A stretch of 64,000 nt of DNA from the NCBI GenBank assembly GCA_014529385.2, contig CM043942.1, positions 30,532,969 to 30,596,968 on the forward strand, given 5' to 3'. This DNA comes from Adiantum capillus-veneris. Taxonomy: Eukaryota; Streptophyta; Polypodiopsida; Polypodiales; Pteridaceae. A program made the position numbers and the translations under genes. A model generated the notes under the pieces. The model made no database searches and was not told the DNA's origin. It saw nothing but the letters and a program-made list of their open reading frames with translations. Position 1 is the stretch's first letter. The number at the start of each line of letters is the position of its first letter. Below, one piece after another: positions 1 through 9,954 of this stretch.

Positions 1-38
1 TCTCTCACTCCCTTCTTCTCCCAAGCATAACACAGGAT

Positions 39-338
39 TTGCATGATTATGAGAAGCATAATGAATTAAATGATAATGATGAGCATGATGATTTGAATGC
101 CAATGATTTGCATGATGATTTGGATGACAATGACAAGCATGATGATTTGCATCATCAAGATGTGATTTCTCACAAGCATGATGATTTGCATGAAGATGAC
201 GTGATTGTTCACAAGGATGATGGTTTTGTTGATACTCTTTCTAGCGAAGCTAACCTCGTTGCAGATTCGAGCAATCACGAAGAATCGATCTTGACTTTCG
301 AGTTGAGGTCCACAGAACCCCATAGGAAGATTCGATAG
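39..338 (+). CDS. Asp/His-rich repeat protein segment of E1
   Basis: This frame encodes an acidic, histidine-rich stretch built from units close to HDDLHHQDVI.H, about 13 residues (39 bp) each. They are irregular at the start, where Asn/Asp/Leu runs such as NANDLHDDL occur, and more regular toward the end. The stretch is followed by a conserved tail, KDDGFV.TLSSEANL, which is also present in E2. The Met at 39 is simply the first in the frame; the true start is probably upstream, outside the window, as in E2, where the repeats follow a longer N-terminal domain. The frame ends at 338 just before a short tandem repeat of about 70 bp, which shifts the frame relative to the next open stretch at 410. 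I do not recognise the family. It may be a remnant gag-like protein or a family-specific product. Confidence 0.45.
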   Translation: MHDYEKHNELNDNDEHDDLNANDLHDDLDDNDKHDDLHHQDVISHKHDDLHEDDVIVHKDDGFVDTLSSEANLVADSSNHEESILTFELRSTEPHRKIR

Positions 339-409
339 ATTCCGAAGAACCGATCTTGGCTCTCGAGCCTAGGTCCAAAGAACCCTTATAGGAAGTATTA
401 TGTGTTCGC

Positions 410-1114
410 ATGATTAGTATGCACGCATTGTACGAGTGTTTCATTCGTGATCGTTTCTTGTATTTTCGTCAACGTCTTTCTGTGATCCCTTTTCCTAGGC
501 ATGACATATTGTACGTTGAGCACGTTTCACTCATGAATGAGCACGAATGTATGTGGATTTTTCATGAAAAGCTGAAAAGTATGCATTCAAGGAAGTCGCA
601 TTCCATGTCTCTTCCTTGGCATGACACAGTCATAGAAAGAGCACATGAAAGTATAAGCACCAAGCATGGGCATTTCCGTTGTGAATTGCCACAGTTGATT
701 GCTCTAGATCATAAGAAAAAGATTCGATCTCATTGTTTGCGTGTGTGTGGTGAGCGGTTTGACACTCCGTCTCTTTGTTCATCTACATTGCATGCACAGT
801 CTTTTAGGAAGACAAGATTTTTTCCACTCACTTTACATGGAATAGGTATGTTCATGGTTTTGTGTTGGAAGTGGTTTCAGGAATTTTCAACCATGGAGAT
901 TCTTGAAGAAGAAAGAAGCATAACTCTCGACGAAGTTGAAGCATTGAAGGAGCCACAGAAGATTTTGTGTCGCTTTCGGCACGGCCCAAAGAAGCAAGCG
1001 TTGCAGACCTTTATGAAGTTCAAGTACCGCACGACCCACACATCAGAGTGGGCCGGCGAAGAGTCCCTTCCAGGATTCCAGATGCTATTGGCGATCTCCC
1101 TCGACGCCATATAG
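410..1114 (+). CDS. Uncharacterised 234-residue C-terminal protein segment of the E family
   Basis: This is an open frame of 234 residues lying between the Asp/His repeats and the polypurine tract of E1. It is rich in His, Cys and Arg, has no zinc knuckle or catalytic motif I can name, and contains conserved stretches such as CFIRD and EVEALKEP that recur, broken by stops and shifts, in E2 (4880-5672). E1 therefore holds the better-preserved version. The last ~60 codons overlap a second frame that matches the E2 ending better, so the 3' end of the real frame is uncertain. Its place, directly before the 3' LTR, is where pol would be in an autonomous element. I cannot assign a function. Confidence 0.4.
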   Translation: MISMHALYECFIRDRFLYFRQRLSVIPFPRHDILYVEHVSLMNEHECMWIFHEKLKSMHSRKSHSMSLPWHDTVIERAHESISTKHGHFRCELPQLIALDHKKKIRSHCLRVCGERFDTPSLCSSTLHAQSFRKTRFFPLTLHGIGMFMVLCWKWFQEFSTMEILEEERSITLDEVEALKEPQKILCRFRHGPKKQALQTFMKFKYRTTHTSEWAGEESLPGFQMLLAISLDAI

Positions 1115-1149
1115 TTCGGTACCAGTACCTCACTTTGAAAAGGAGGGGA

Positions 1150-2362
1150 TGTCACGTGAGACATCCAACCCTATGTGTCCGTGGACAAGCTACAGCATGA
1201 TCAGGGTTCAGTTCAGTCAAGTCAGCCTAGAATACGAAGCGATCTGGCACTTTTGTGAGTCTGTTCGCAGGCCATGCATGTCCAGACACTTAGAATAGAC
1301 GCATATCCTCTGGTTGCACACAGCATGATCATCAAATTCCAATCAGATCCCATTAGTAGCATTTTTACAGTGCATAGGCCTATTTTCCCTATTTTTAACA
1401 TTTTTCACTTATTATTTTTAAGTGACTTTTGTTGGAAAGTAGTTAGGGCAATTTTGCTAAGTTTGTAAAAATAAAAACCTAGCGCTAGCACTTTTTGGCA
1501 GAAGAGGCAATAGGAGCACCTTGCTCAACAGGCAACTTCTCAGCAAGACCAACACCCGCAATAGCCCTAGAGTTTTCAGCCATCTGAGGACCTAGCGTTT
1601 TTGCATCAGATCAGCCTTGGCGTTTTGTGCACAGCAGATCAGCCCGAGCGTCATCACGACACAGCAGATCAGCCTAGCGTTTTGCATTTACAGAACAACC
1701 GGCAACAACAGAACCAAATTCAGCCCTAGCGTTTTTGGGACAGCAGAACACCTAGCGTTTTGCAGTTCCTCCGCAACGGAATCAGCAAAAGCATCAGCGT
1801 TTTCAGTTTTCAGCCCTTAGAAACCACAGATCAAGTCCCGAACCTTGCAGATCTCACCTTCCCGCAGCAGTTCCTCACCACACGGTGGGATCCATCAAAG
1901 TATACAGTTTCAGCCCGAAAAACGCAGATTTTAGCATCTGTGTTTTCAGCGCGTCGTCGTTGTACCATCGTCATCGACATAGAGTCAGAATTCAGCAGAT
2001 AAAGATTTGCAGGTTTCAACCCTTAGCATTTTCAAATTTCAGCCCATCTCGTTGTCGTCCTCATCGTCGTTGGCAAGTCCAAGCATTGTAGAGATGCAAT
2101 CAATAGTAGACCACTCTCGCCATCGAGAGTGGGGCCTTCCGAGGAGGGTTTTATAACGTTCCGATGTTGTATTCTCCTCTCTCTCTATCTCTCAGTCTCA
2201 TGCACTTCCATTCACTGTGTCCATTCACTTTGTTTGTGTCAATTGCACTTTCTCACTAAAGGAACGGAAGGTTCTCCCTTCCATAAGTAAAAGGAACCTT
2301 GAGCACAATTCGGAGCACTCATCTTGAGCAAAGTTCAAACATTCATTCCACTGCACCTAACA
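1150..2362 (+). repeat. LTR of E1 (3' LTR)
   Basis: The LTR begins TGTCACGTG straight after the purine tract and ends in CCTAACA. It aligns with the E2 LTR at 2684-3820. Its middle part (about 1580-1820) repeats a GCGTTTT..CAG motif at least six times at irregular spacing. A CT-rich stretch at 2175-2195 follows a weak TATAA (2151), which would fit a promoter and start region. Confidence 0.8.
2111..2132. promoter_or_regulatory. Conserved LTR hairpin, E1 copy
   Basis: CCACTCTC and GAGAGTGG form a perfect 8 bp inverted repeat around a 6 nt loop. The same stem with a different loop sits at the same place in the E2 LTR (3572-3593). Confidence 0.5.
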
Positions 2363-2683
2363 GCAGCCTATGGGCGCCAATAGAAGAGAGAAGACCTTGG
2401 GATTGCAGTAGCATGGTAGTGCCGCATGGACAACAGTTCCCAAGCGTTTTCTCAGCAGGAAGGCCAGGTTTTCAGCCCAAGACAACCAGCGTTTTCAGCT
2501 TGAGCCCCAACAGATTTCAGCCATCGTCGTCCTTGGCGATAGCTTTCAGCCCCTAGCCTCGTCATGGTTGCAATTCCTAGCCAACGACATCGCTAGCAAT
2601 ACCGACAGTCAGCCATAGAGTCGTCGTCGTCGTCATCACAGTACCCCAGCACCCGGTAACCCTTGTGCCTTGGCTCGCAATAA
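2363..2683. other. Spacer between E1 and E2, degraded LTR-like sequence
   Basis: This 321 bp holds GCGTTTTC..CAG motifs and a GTCGTCGTC stretch like those inside the E-family LTRs, so it is probably a relic of a further LTR copy. I see no gene in it. Confidence 0.4.
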
Positions 2684-3820
2684 GGTCACGTGCACATCTA
2701 ACCCTATGTGTACGTGGACAAGCTACTTCATGAAAAGGGTTCAATTAGCCTAGTTTAGGAAGTGTTCTGGCACTTTTGTGAGTCTGTTTGCAAACCGGGC
2801 ATGTCCAAGCACTTAGAGTAGATGCATATCCTCTAGTTGCACACAACATGATCATTAAATTACCATCAGAACCCATCAGGAGCATTTTTACAGTGCATAG
2901 ACCTATTTTCCCTATTTTAGCCATTTTTCACTTATTATTAATAAGTGACTTTGTTGGGAAACTGGGTAGGGAAATTTTGACAAGAAAGAATATAAGAAAC
3001 CCTGGCGCTAGCATTTTCTAGCAGAAGAGGCAGCAGACCACAGTGGAAGTGCACCTTCTCAGCAAGACCAGCATGAAGACCTAGCGTTTTCAAGCTACCA
3101 AGACAGCCAACATTTTTCCCAAGTGCACATCAGCCCCAACGTTTTGCCACTTGCAAATCAGCCTGGCGTTTGCAGTTCTCCTAGCGTTTTCTGCAACAGA
3201 GACAGATTCAGCCCTAGCGTTTTGCAGATTCCCAACGACAACCCCATTCTCTGCATCAGCGTTTTCAGTTTTCAGCCTGTAGATTCCGCACCGCAACCCC
3301 CAAACCTCGCAGATCTCACCTTTCCGCAGCGGATCCTCGCCACATGGTCAGATCAGCTAGCGTTTCAACATCTGCGTTTTCAGCGCGTCGTCGTCCCATC
3401 GTCGCCATCGTCGTCGTCATCGGCATAGAGTCAAAATTCAGCAGATACAAGATTTGCTAATTTCAGCCCTTAGCGTTTTCAGATTTCAGCCCGTCTCGTC
3501 GCTATACTCATCGTCATCGACATCGTCGGCAAGTCCATTGCATTGTAGAGATTTGTGCAATCAGTAGTAGGCCACTCTCGCTATAGAGAGTGGGGCCTTC
3601 GGAGGAGGGTTTGACAACATTCTGGTGTCGTATTCTTCTCTCTCTATCTCTCAGCCTCAACACCTTCATTCACAATGTTTACCACTTTGTTTGTGATCAT
3701 TTGCACTCTCTCACTAAAGGAATGGAAGGCTCTCCCTTCCGTAAGTAAAAGGAACCTTGAGCACAGTTCGGAGCACTCATCTTGAGCAAAGTTCAACATT
3801 CACATCCGCTGCACCTTACA
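2684..3820 (+). repeat. 5' LTR of E2
   Basis: It aligns with the E1 LTR from GTCACGTGCACATC to ACCTTACA. The first base of the expected TG is G here (GGTCACG), probably a point change. It is followed after one base by the primer site, which fixes the right edge. Confidence 0.75.
3572..3593. promoter_or_regulatory. Conserved LTR hairpin, E2 copy
   Basis: This is the same perfect CCACTCTC/GAGAGTGG stem as in E1, with loop GCTATA instead of GCCATC. The stem is kept while the loop differs. Confidence 0.5.
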
Positions 3821-3821
3821 T

Positions 3822-3833
3822 TGGTATCAGAGC
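3822..3833 (+). other. Primer-binding site of E2 (tRNA-iMet)
   Basis: TGGTATCAGAGC lies one base after the LTR. This is the usual plant initiator-methionine tRNA primer site. Confidence 0.85.
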
Positions 3834-4267
3834 TTTGACAGTGTTCTGTATCACTCAAGGAAAGAACCACAAGGATTTTTTTTGCTTGTTACGATCGTAC
3901 GTAACCCAAGTCCGCTTGGGCGTGTCGATTCCTAATCGTGTTTTTGAAGAGTGACAAGAAACCCAAGAAAGAAGGGCTTGTCTAGCCTCCCCTTGTTTCT
4001 CTTTTCACTCATCGAGTGGACCGTGCACATAGCGGCCGGCCAATCTACGTGAGGTACAAAAAAGCAACCTTGGTGTGAGCGCAAGGCCGCCAAGAGGTAC
4101 GCCCGCAAGAAAGAAGAGAGCTCGGGTAAGAGAAGATCCTTCTCTAACACAAATTGCAAGCTAAAGAAGAACCTCAAGAACTCAAGACCCCCAAGAACCC
4201 GAGAACCACAAGAACCCAAGTTCCTTGTGAACTTGAGAAACTACGACTTCAGTGTACAGTCATCACC

Positions 4268-4945
4268 ATGGATACTTTGCATGGAGGTGATGAGCATGGA
4301 AATGGCGAAGAAGAATTTTTCCCACTAGGAGGTTTTTCCAACCCTCCCCCTTCCCCATCTACGCCAAGGATTGCACCAAATCTTATGGAGGCTTTGGTCA
4401 AGACGATGATGGACATGATGATACGACAAAATAGACAACACGAAGCGTGGTACGAAGAAAGAATGGCAGTCATAGAGCATGAGCGCGAGCAAGTGCGCTT
4501 GGCGGCCGCAGAAAGAAAAACAGAATTGGATCTCGAGGAAGTTGTTCATTCTTCATCTCTCATTTCTAATGTGCAGGCGAAGATTGAAAAGAATCAAGAG
4601 AAGGAGACTCTCTCGGTCTCTTCTTTTCCAAAGCGTGACACACATGATTTGCATCATCAAGATGTGATTATTCACGAGCATGATGATTTGCATGATCAAG
4701 ATGTGATTATTCACGAATATGATGAATTACAGGATAAAGATGTGATTGTTCACAAGGATGATGGTTTTGTTCATACTTTGTCTAGTGAAGCTAACCTCAT
4801 TGCACATTCGATCAATCACGATGAACCGATCTTGCCTCTCGAGTCGAGGTCCAAAGAGCCCCCACAGGAAGTATTCTGTGTTCGAATGATTAGTCAACAC
4901 GCATTGTTCGAGTGTTTCATTCGTGATGCTTTTCCTGTATTTTAG
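4268..4945 (+). CDS. E-family protein: helical N-terminus plus 13-residue Asp/His repeats
   Basis: The frame is open from 4154, but the Met at 4268 (MDTLHGGDEHG) begins the part that looks like protein. Residues 1-45 are acidic and Pro-rich. About 45-110 is a charged, probably helical or coiled segment (QNRQHEAWYEERM, EHEREQVRLAAAERK), as seen at the start of many plant gag proteins. From 4642 to about 4755 come three units close to HDDLHDQDVIIHE (39 bp each), then the KDDGFVHTLSSEANL tail shared with E1. There is no CCHC knuckle, and the frame stops at 4945. Gag-like packaging by a partner element is inferred from position and the helical start only. Confidence 0.5.
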   Translation: MDTLHGGDEHGNGEEEFFPLGGFSNPPPSPSTPRIAPNLMEALVKTMMDMMIRQNRQHEAWYEERMAVIEHEREQVRLAAAERKTELDLEEVVHSSSLISNVQAKIEKNQEKETLSVSSFPKRDTHDLHHQDVIIHEHDDLHDQDVIIHEYDELQDKDVIVHKDDGFVHTLSSEANLIAHSINHDEPILPLESRSKEPPQEVFCVRMISQHALFECFIRDAFPVF

Positions 4946-5622
4946 TCGTCGTCTTTATGTGATCCCTTTTCATAGGCATGCCATAATGCACGATGAACAC
5001 GATTCACTCATGAATGAGCACGGATGTATGCGGATTACTCATGAAAAGATGAAATGTTTGCACCCAAAGAATTCACATTCCATGTCTCTTCCTTGACATG
5101 ACATAGTATCCGAAAGAGCACAAGAAGGATTGAGCATCAAGCATCGACATTTCCATTGTGATTTGCCACAGTTGATAGATTTAGATCAAAAAGACAAGTT
5201 TCGATTCCATTGTTTGCGTGTGCTTGATGAACGGTTTGGCACTCTGTCTATATGTTCATCTACATTGCATACACAGTCTTTAAAAAAGACTAGGATTTTT
5301 CTAGTCACTTTACATGGAATGGGTATGTTCATGCTTTTGTGTTGGAAGTGGTTTCAGGAATTTTCATCCTCGGAGATTCTTAAAGAAGGTAGACGCATGA
5401 CTATAGACGAAGTTGAAGCATTGAAGGAGCCACATATGACTTTGTCGCTTTCGGCACGGCCCAAAGAAGCAAGTGTTGCAGACCTTTATGAAGTTCAAGT
5501 ATCGTGCGACCCACACATCAGAGTGGGCCAGCGAAAGTCCTTTCAAGGATTCCAAACACTGTTGGCGATCTCCCTCGACGCCATACAGTTCAATACAGTA
5601 CCTCACTTTGAAAAGGAGGGGA
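4946..5622 (+). pseudogene. Decayed continuation of the E-family protein in E2
   Basis: This stretch aligns with the E1 frame at 410-1114 but is interrupted by several stops. One open piece from 5130 to 5672 (LHTQSLKKTRIFLVTLHGMG) matches E1 well and runs on into the 3' LTR, so its true end is unclear. No known domain was recognised. Confidence 0.5.
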
Positions 5623-5740
5623 TGTCACGTGCACATCTAACCCTATGTATACGTGGACAAGCTACTTCATGAAAAGGGTTCAGTTAGCCTAGCTTAGGAA
5701 GTGTTCTGACACTTTTGTGAGTCTGTTTGCAGACCGTGCA
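5623..5740 (+). repeat. Truncated 3' LTR of E2
   Basis: It begins TGTCACGTGCACATC after the purine tract and follows the E2 5' LTR for 118 bp, then stops exactly where the Gy1 LTR (TGTAACAG) starts. The remaining ~1 kb of this LTR is not found elsewhere in the window. Confidence 0.8.
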
Positions 5741-6234
5741 TGTAACAGACTTGGACACTCCAAGTCAAGAATCAATCGCGACAGCACCAAATAACCACTT
5801 CAAAACAATTCACAGATCACAATAGATTTGCACTTGCCCGACGGAGCTCCGTGCCTAGAGATATTGGCCCCAAAGACTGGCACCCCTTTCGGTATTTATT
5901 TTTGTATTAATGAGTTCAAAGTACAAGAGAGTGGCTCGGGTTTCACTCTCAGACTCTGCGTCCAGATGCTCTGAGAAGTGAGGGCCCAAGCCATTTATCT
6001 AAGGGTTTACAAAGGATGCCAAAAGCAGAGCCCCAAAAGCTTGAAAGCAAAAGCCTAAAAGCAAAAGCTCTTTCCCCTCTCTCGCAGAGAGCTTCTGAAA
6101 GCAAAAGCTGAGATTTGCATCGCTCAAAAATATCCCTCAAAAAAAAAAAAAAAACACCTCCGCAATTTCCAAAAATTAGGGTTTTTGGCAGAAATTAGGG
6201 TTTTTGTTGTCCGCCACATCATCACTTTGTGACA
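5741..6234 (-). repeat. 3' LTR of Gy1
   Basis: 494 bp, TGTAACAG to TTGTGACA on the plus strand. On the element strand it follows the purine tract CAAGAGGGGGGTA (6235-6247). It contains an A-run (about 6138-6153) and two AAACCCTAA telo-boxes near 6175-6205. At 5865-5915 it shares, in element sense, the motif ATACCGAAAGGGG.GCC with the Gy2 LTRs. Confidence 0.8.
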
Positions 6235-6847
6235 TACCCCCCTCTTGAAAGCATTGTAATCGACCGCGATTACGTCTGCAAAACAGACAAAAGCCATAAA
6301 CCGTCTTAGCAGACATTGATTGTTAGTACCTACGTACTAGGGACACACATCTAGCACATATATCAAATCGACAGTCACATCACACGACATCACATGACAT
6401 TCAACATTCATTCGGATCTTAGACCATGATTTATCGGCAATGTAGCTAGCAATCACATCTAGGTCCAATCGGGACCTCATCGATGTCCGATTGACTAACC
6501 CCTATTGCAACCATGTCTATTCGAGATCAATCAGACCAAAATGTTGCTGTCATTTCGTCTATCAGTTCCTGCACTCAAAAGAAGTGAAGAACAAATCAGT
6601 ATCATAATCAGGAATTCCATTCATCCAACAGAATACTATCAGCTCTCAGTATCCCTGAAGCTCAAAGAGACAACAGTGACTTTAGTATCAAAATCAAGGC
6701 ATCTGTTGACAAAGGAGTGGAGTGACTCCCCTCTTGTGCATCCCACTACACCAGATCTCCGGCCAAGCTGAATTCTGGGTTCCGTTTGGAATAGACTATG
6801 CTAAACCAAAGCATCGAGGTAAAGTTTCACAATCCGAGGAGTATCTG
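6235..6847 (-). other. 3' untranslated part of Gy1
   Basis: The purine tract is at the left edge. The rest, up to the chromodomain remnant, carries no recognisable coding sequence; the small open frame at 6505-6771 on the plus strand has no known motif. Confidence 0.5.
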
Positions 6848-9369
6848 CTAGGTCCTCCTCCTCCATCCACTTCGCATCAAATGCAAGAAAGTTCTTGAAC
6901 TTAACCAAGAACCGCCTTCGGACTTTACCTTTAGTCTTCGTATCCTTATGCGCCAAATCTGTTCAAGAACAAGGATCTCCTCGTTTTCTTCTACTTCGGG
7001 TTGCTCATCAGGCTCCCCATCATCAGGCACATCACCCTTAACAGGTTTCAAGAGACCCACATGGAATGCATTGTGAATCCTCCAAGTATCTGCCAGTTTC
7101 AATCGGAAAGAGACATCATTTATCTTTTCAGTAATCTGGAAAGGTCCGTAGTATCGCATACTCAGCTTTGGAAAAAGCCTCTTCTTTCCCTTTTTCTTTC
7201 TTAGGCGTGCCTTCTCAAAACGTAAGAGCACCCAATCATCCTCCTTCAATTTCAAGTCGCGACGATGGCGATCCGCTGCCTTTTTCTGTCGTTCTTGAGA
7301 CTCCTGCAAAGTCTCGCGAGCCCTGGTAAAAGTCGTATCCAAATCTCGCTAATATTCATCCGCTTCAAATATCTAATCTTTCGTGCTCAGGAAGGATGGA
7401 ACCTTCACAGCGCTTTCAACAATCTCAAATGGCGTCTTCCCCGTCGAAGAGTGTATCTTGTGATTGTAGGCATATTCCACCAAAGGTAAGTTCTTTTCCC
7501 ATTGAGTCTTTTGATCCGAGATACAAGACATCAATAAATCTAAAACCATTGAATTGGCAATCTTACATTGCCCGTCAATCTGCAAGTGGAACGATGACGA
7601 GAACTGCAACCCCGTGCCAATGTTCTCCCAAATTGCCTTCCAAAACAAACTCATAAATCTGGGGTCTCTGTCAACGACAATCGTCTCAGACCTGCCATGT
7701 AATCGGAAAATCATCGTGATCATTCTGTGTTCTCGGGAGATCAAAAATGAAATCCATTTCAATATTTTCCCAGAGGCGGGTGGGTATGGGTAAAGGCTGT
7801 AACAATTCCTGTGCCTTATGCCTGTCAAACTTGACCTTCTGGCATACTGCGCACAAACTCTTCCACATCCTTTTTGAGTCTCGGCCAAAAGAAGTATCTC
7901 TCTACCCCTTAATGGTGGTAGCAATGCCGCGGTGACCCGTAAAAGGTGGACAGTGGCATTCAATCATAATGTTTGCCTTCAACCGTTGTGTAACGCACAA
8001 CATAGTCTTTTTTCATCAAGTAGCCTTCCCGAAGGGAGTATCCAGCTACTGTCTCCCCATCCCGTATCCGAGTGAAAAATATCTACAAAATCTGTATCTG
8101 TGGCATATTGATCGACCATATCCTCGAAGCTCCTATGATGTATCGCAGAAATAGCCAGAACCAACGGCTTCCGAGACACAGCATCTGCCACCACATTCTT
8201 CTGTCCCTGAACATGGACAATCTGGAAGTGAAACTATGACAAGATGTTCGCCCACCACATCTGCTTTTCCGAAAGCTACTTCTGTGGCAAGAAGTAGCGC
8301 AAACTCTGATGGTCTATAAAGACAATAAAATCCGCTCCGAGTAAGAGCATGGATAATTGCCAAAAGCTCTTTCTCATAAATCTGTGCTGTCATCTCCGGC
8401 ATAGAGAACAATCGGCTCTCGTAAGCTATGACATGGCCTTCTTGCATCAAGACCGCACCCAGACTACGACCACAAGCATCACAATATACTTCAAATGACT
8501 TATGCAAGTCCGACAAAGTCAAAATAGGTCCTGTAGTCAATTTCTCTTTCAATGTCTGAAAGGCAGTCACCTCTGTGGATCCCCACGAGAAAGGGACTCC
8601 TTTCTGTGTCAAGATATGCAAAGGGGAAGCAACCTCTGCAAACTTTCGTATGAACCGTCTGTAGTACGAACACAGTCCCAAGAAGCTTCTAACTTCATGG
8701 ACATTCCTCAAGTCGGGCCAATCTCAAATAGTCTCTATCTTGGCCGGATCCATTAGCACTCCTGCTGGCTGCTGAGACAATGTGTCCCAAAAAGTGTATC
8801 TCTGGTAGGAAAATTCACTTTTCTTTGCATTAATCACTAACTTGTGATCTCGTAATGCCTAAAAGACCTGAAGCAGATGATCTCTGTGTTCTGCCTCATT
8901 CTTGGAGAAAACAATGATGTCGTCAAAGAAAGTGCCAACAAATAGCCTGTACTCTCGAAAAATCATGTCCATCATCCGGTTAAATGTCGCAGGAGCATTG
9001 GTTAAGCCAAAAGGCATCATCAAAAACGCAAATAACCCAAAAGTAGTCTGAAAGGCTGTCTTGTAGACGTCTCCCGGCGCGATTCGGATCTCATGATATC
9101 CACTCTTCAAGTCAATCCTGCTAAAGCACGAGGATCCCTGTAGCCTGTCGAGTATATCATCGGTCCTAGGAATCGGAAATTTGTTCTTGATGGTGATTTT
9201 GTTGAGAGCTCTATAATCGATGCACATCCTCCAAGATCCGTCTTTCTTCAAAACCAACAACACTGGAGAGCAATACGGTGAAGTACTAGGCTGGACAAGA
9301 CCCTTTCCAAGAGGTCTTTCACTTGGTTCATAATCTCTTCATTCTGTGCTCGGCTCACACAGTAAGGTG
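6848..9369 (-). pseudogene. Gy1 pol: RT, RNase H, integrase, chromodomain remnant
   Basis: Pieces in several frames line up with Gy2 pol. RT (9263-8859) has VLKKDGSWRMCIDYRALN, the substrate motif LKSGYHEIRIAP and the active site FFDDI. RNase H (8711-8400) begins with VRSFLGLCSYYRRF. Integrase (8194-7373) has VVDRDPRFMSLFW for the second catalytic Asp and HSSTGKTPFEIV after the third position. The GPY/F module (YYGPFQI, IHNAFHVGLLKP) and a damaged chromodomain lie at 7342-6848. At least five frame breaks separate the pieces. Upstream of RT the sequence runs back to the PPYRVS-like region (about 9330-9369) and stops at the hAT border. The element is dead but clearly a chromovirus relative of Gy2 and Gy3. 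Confidence 0.85.
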
Positions 9370-9480
9370 CAGTGTGACATGAAACATTTCGTGGTTTCGG
9401 TCGTTTCGGGGTTTCGAGGTTTTGAAACGTTTCGTTTCATAGCGTCAAAATCATGAAACAGGTTTCATAAACGATATTAA
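9370..9480. repeat. Left terminal region of the hAT element
   Basis: It starts CAGTGTGACATGAAAC and carries about six GTTTCG/GAAACGTTTC motifs in the first 90 bp, like the subterminal repeats where hAT transposases bind. The bases just outside (GTAAGGTG, 9362-9369) are the candidate 8 bp target duplication; its partner is not seen on the right. Confidence 0.6.
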
Positions 9481-9954
9481 ATTATATATTAATAAAATAT
9501 GATGAATATGTATACAATGTAGCACACATGACTCTAGACTTTAATGTCACTGCTCATCACTGCTTAGAAGCGACTTCAAGCGAGCACGATCAAAGAGATG
9601 TTCAGTATTGATGAAAGTTAAAACACAGCCACTAGTTTCATGAATCTTAACTGATGCATCATTGATTCATTTAGCAAAGTACTTCTATTGAACAAAGTTC
9701 ACACTTAATTCAATGTCACAAACCATAAGTTTTAGGGACCACAATCATCTGTTAACTCGAGCTAGACCTCAAACTTTAATGAAAAACCAATGCGTAAAAC
9801 CGAAGACTAAAATCAAAACGAGCAATGAAACCACATCAAAATGTGTCCAGACTCCATAATAGCAATCCTGACCAATGAAAACTGAGTTGTAATACATAAG
9901 GCATCCAACATAGTAGCTACTCGCTAACTATCTAGTATAAAGTCATCACTAGGA
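9481..9954. other. hAT 3' untranslated region
   Basis: AT-rich sequence between the hAT left end and the transposase stop codon. No gene or repeat is evident. Confidence 0.5.

Larger units (their letters stand above)
1..2362 (+). mobile_element. E1, 3' part of a non-autonomous LTR retroelement
   Basis: The window opens inside this element. Its interior (1-1149) ends in a purine tract at 1138-1149 and is followed by a full LTR at 1150-2362. The interior aligns along its length with the interior of E2 (3821-5622), so the two are copies of one family. I see no protease, reverse transcriptase or integrase motif in either copy. The 5' LTR lies outside the window. Confidence 0.75.
2684..5740 (+). 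mobile_element. E2, non-autonomous LTR retroelement with truncated 3' LTR
   Basis: E2 has a 5' LTR (2684-3820), an initiator-Met primer site (3822-3833), a 1.8 kb interior, a purine tract (AAAAGGAGGGGA, 5611-5622) and the first 118 bp of a 3' LTR. That LTR is cut where the Gy1 LTR begins at 5741. The interior has room for a gag-sized protein only. Low coding capacity together with long LTRs resembles the LARD or TR-GAG classes of non-autonomous elements. Confidence 0.8.
5741..9369 (-). mobile_element. Gy1, 5'-truncated chromovirus (Ty3/gypsy)
   Basis: The order read on the minus strand is part of reverse transcriptase, RNase H, integrase, chromodomain region, purine tract and 3' LTR. Gag, protease, primer site and 5' LTR are missing. 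The pol sequence ends abruptly where the hAT end (CAGTGTGACATG) begins at 9370. Confidence 0.85.

Noticed and set aside
4642-4755. Regular 39 bp repeats taken as a possible CRISPR or satellite array
   Set aside because: The repeats are in frame inside a protein-coding stretch, without spacers, and in plant DNA.
6170-6205. Telomere-like repeats
   Set aside because: Only two isolated TTAGGG-type boxes in an LTR, not an interstitial telomere array.
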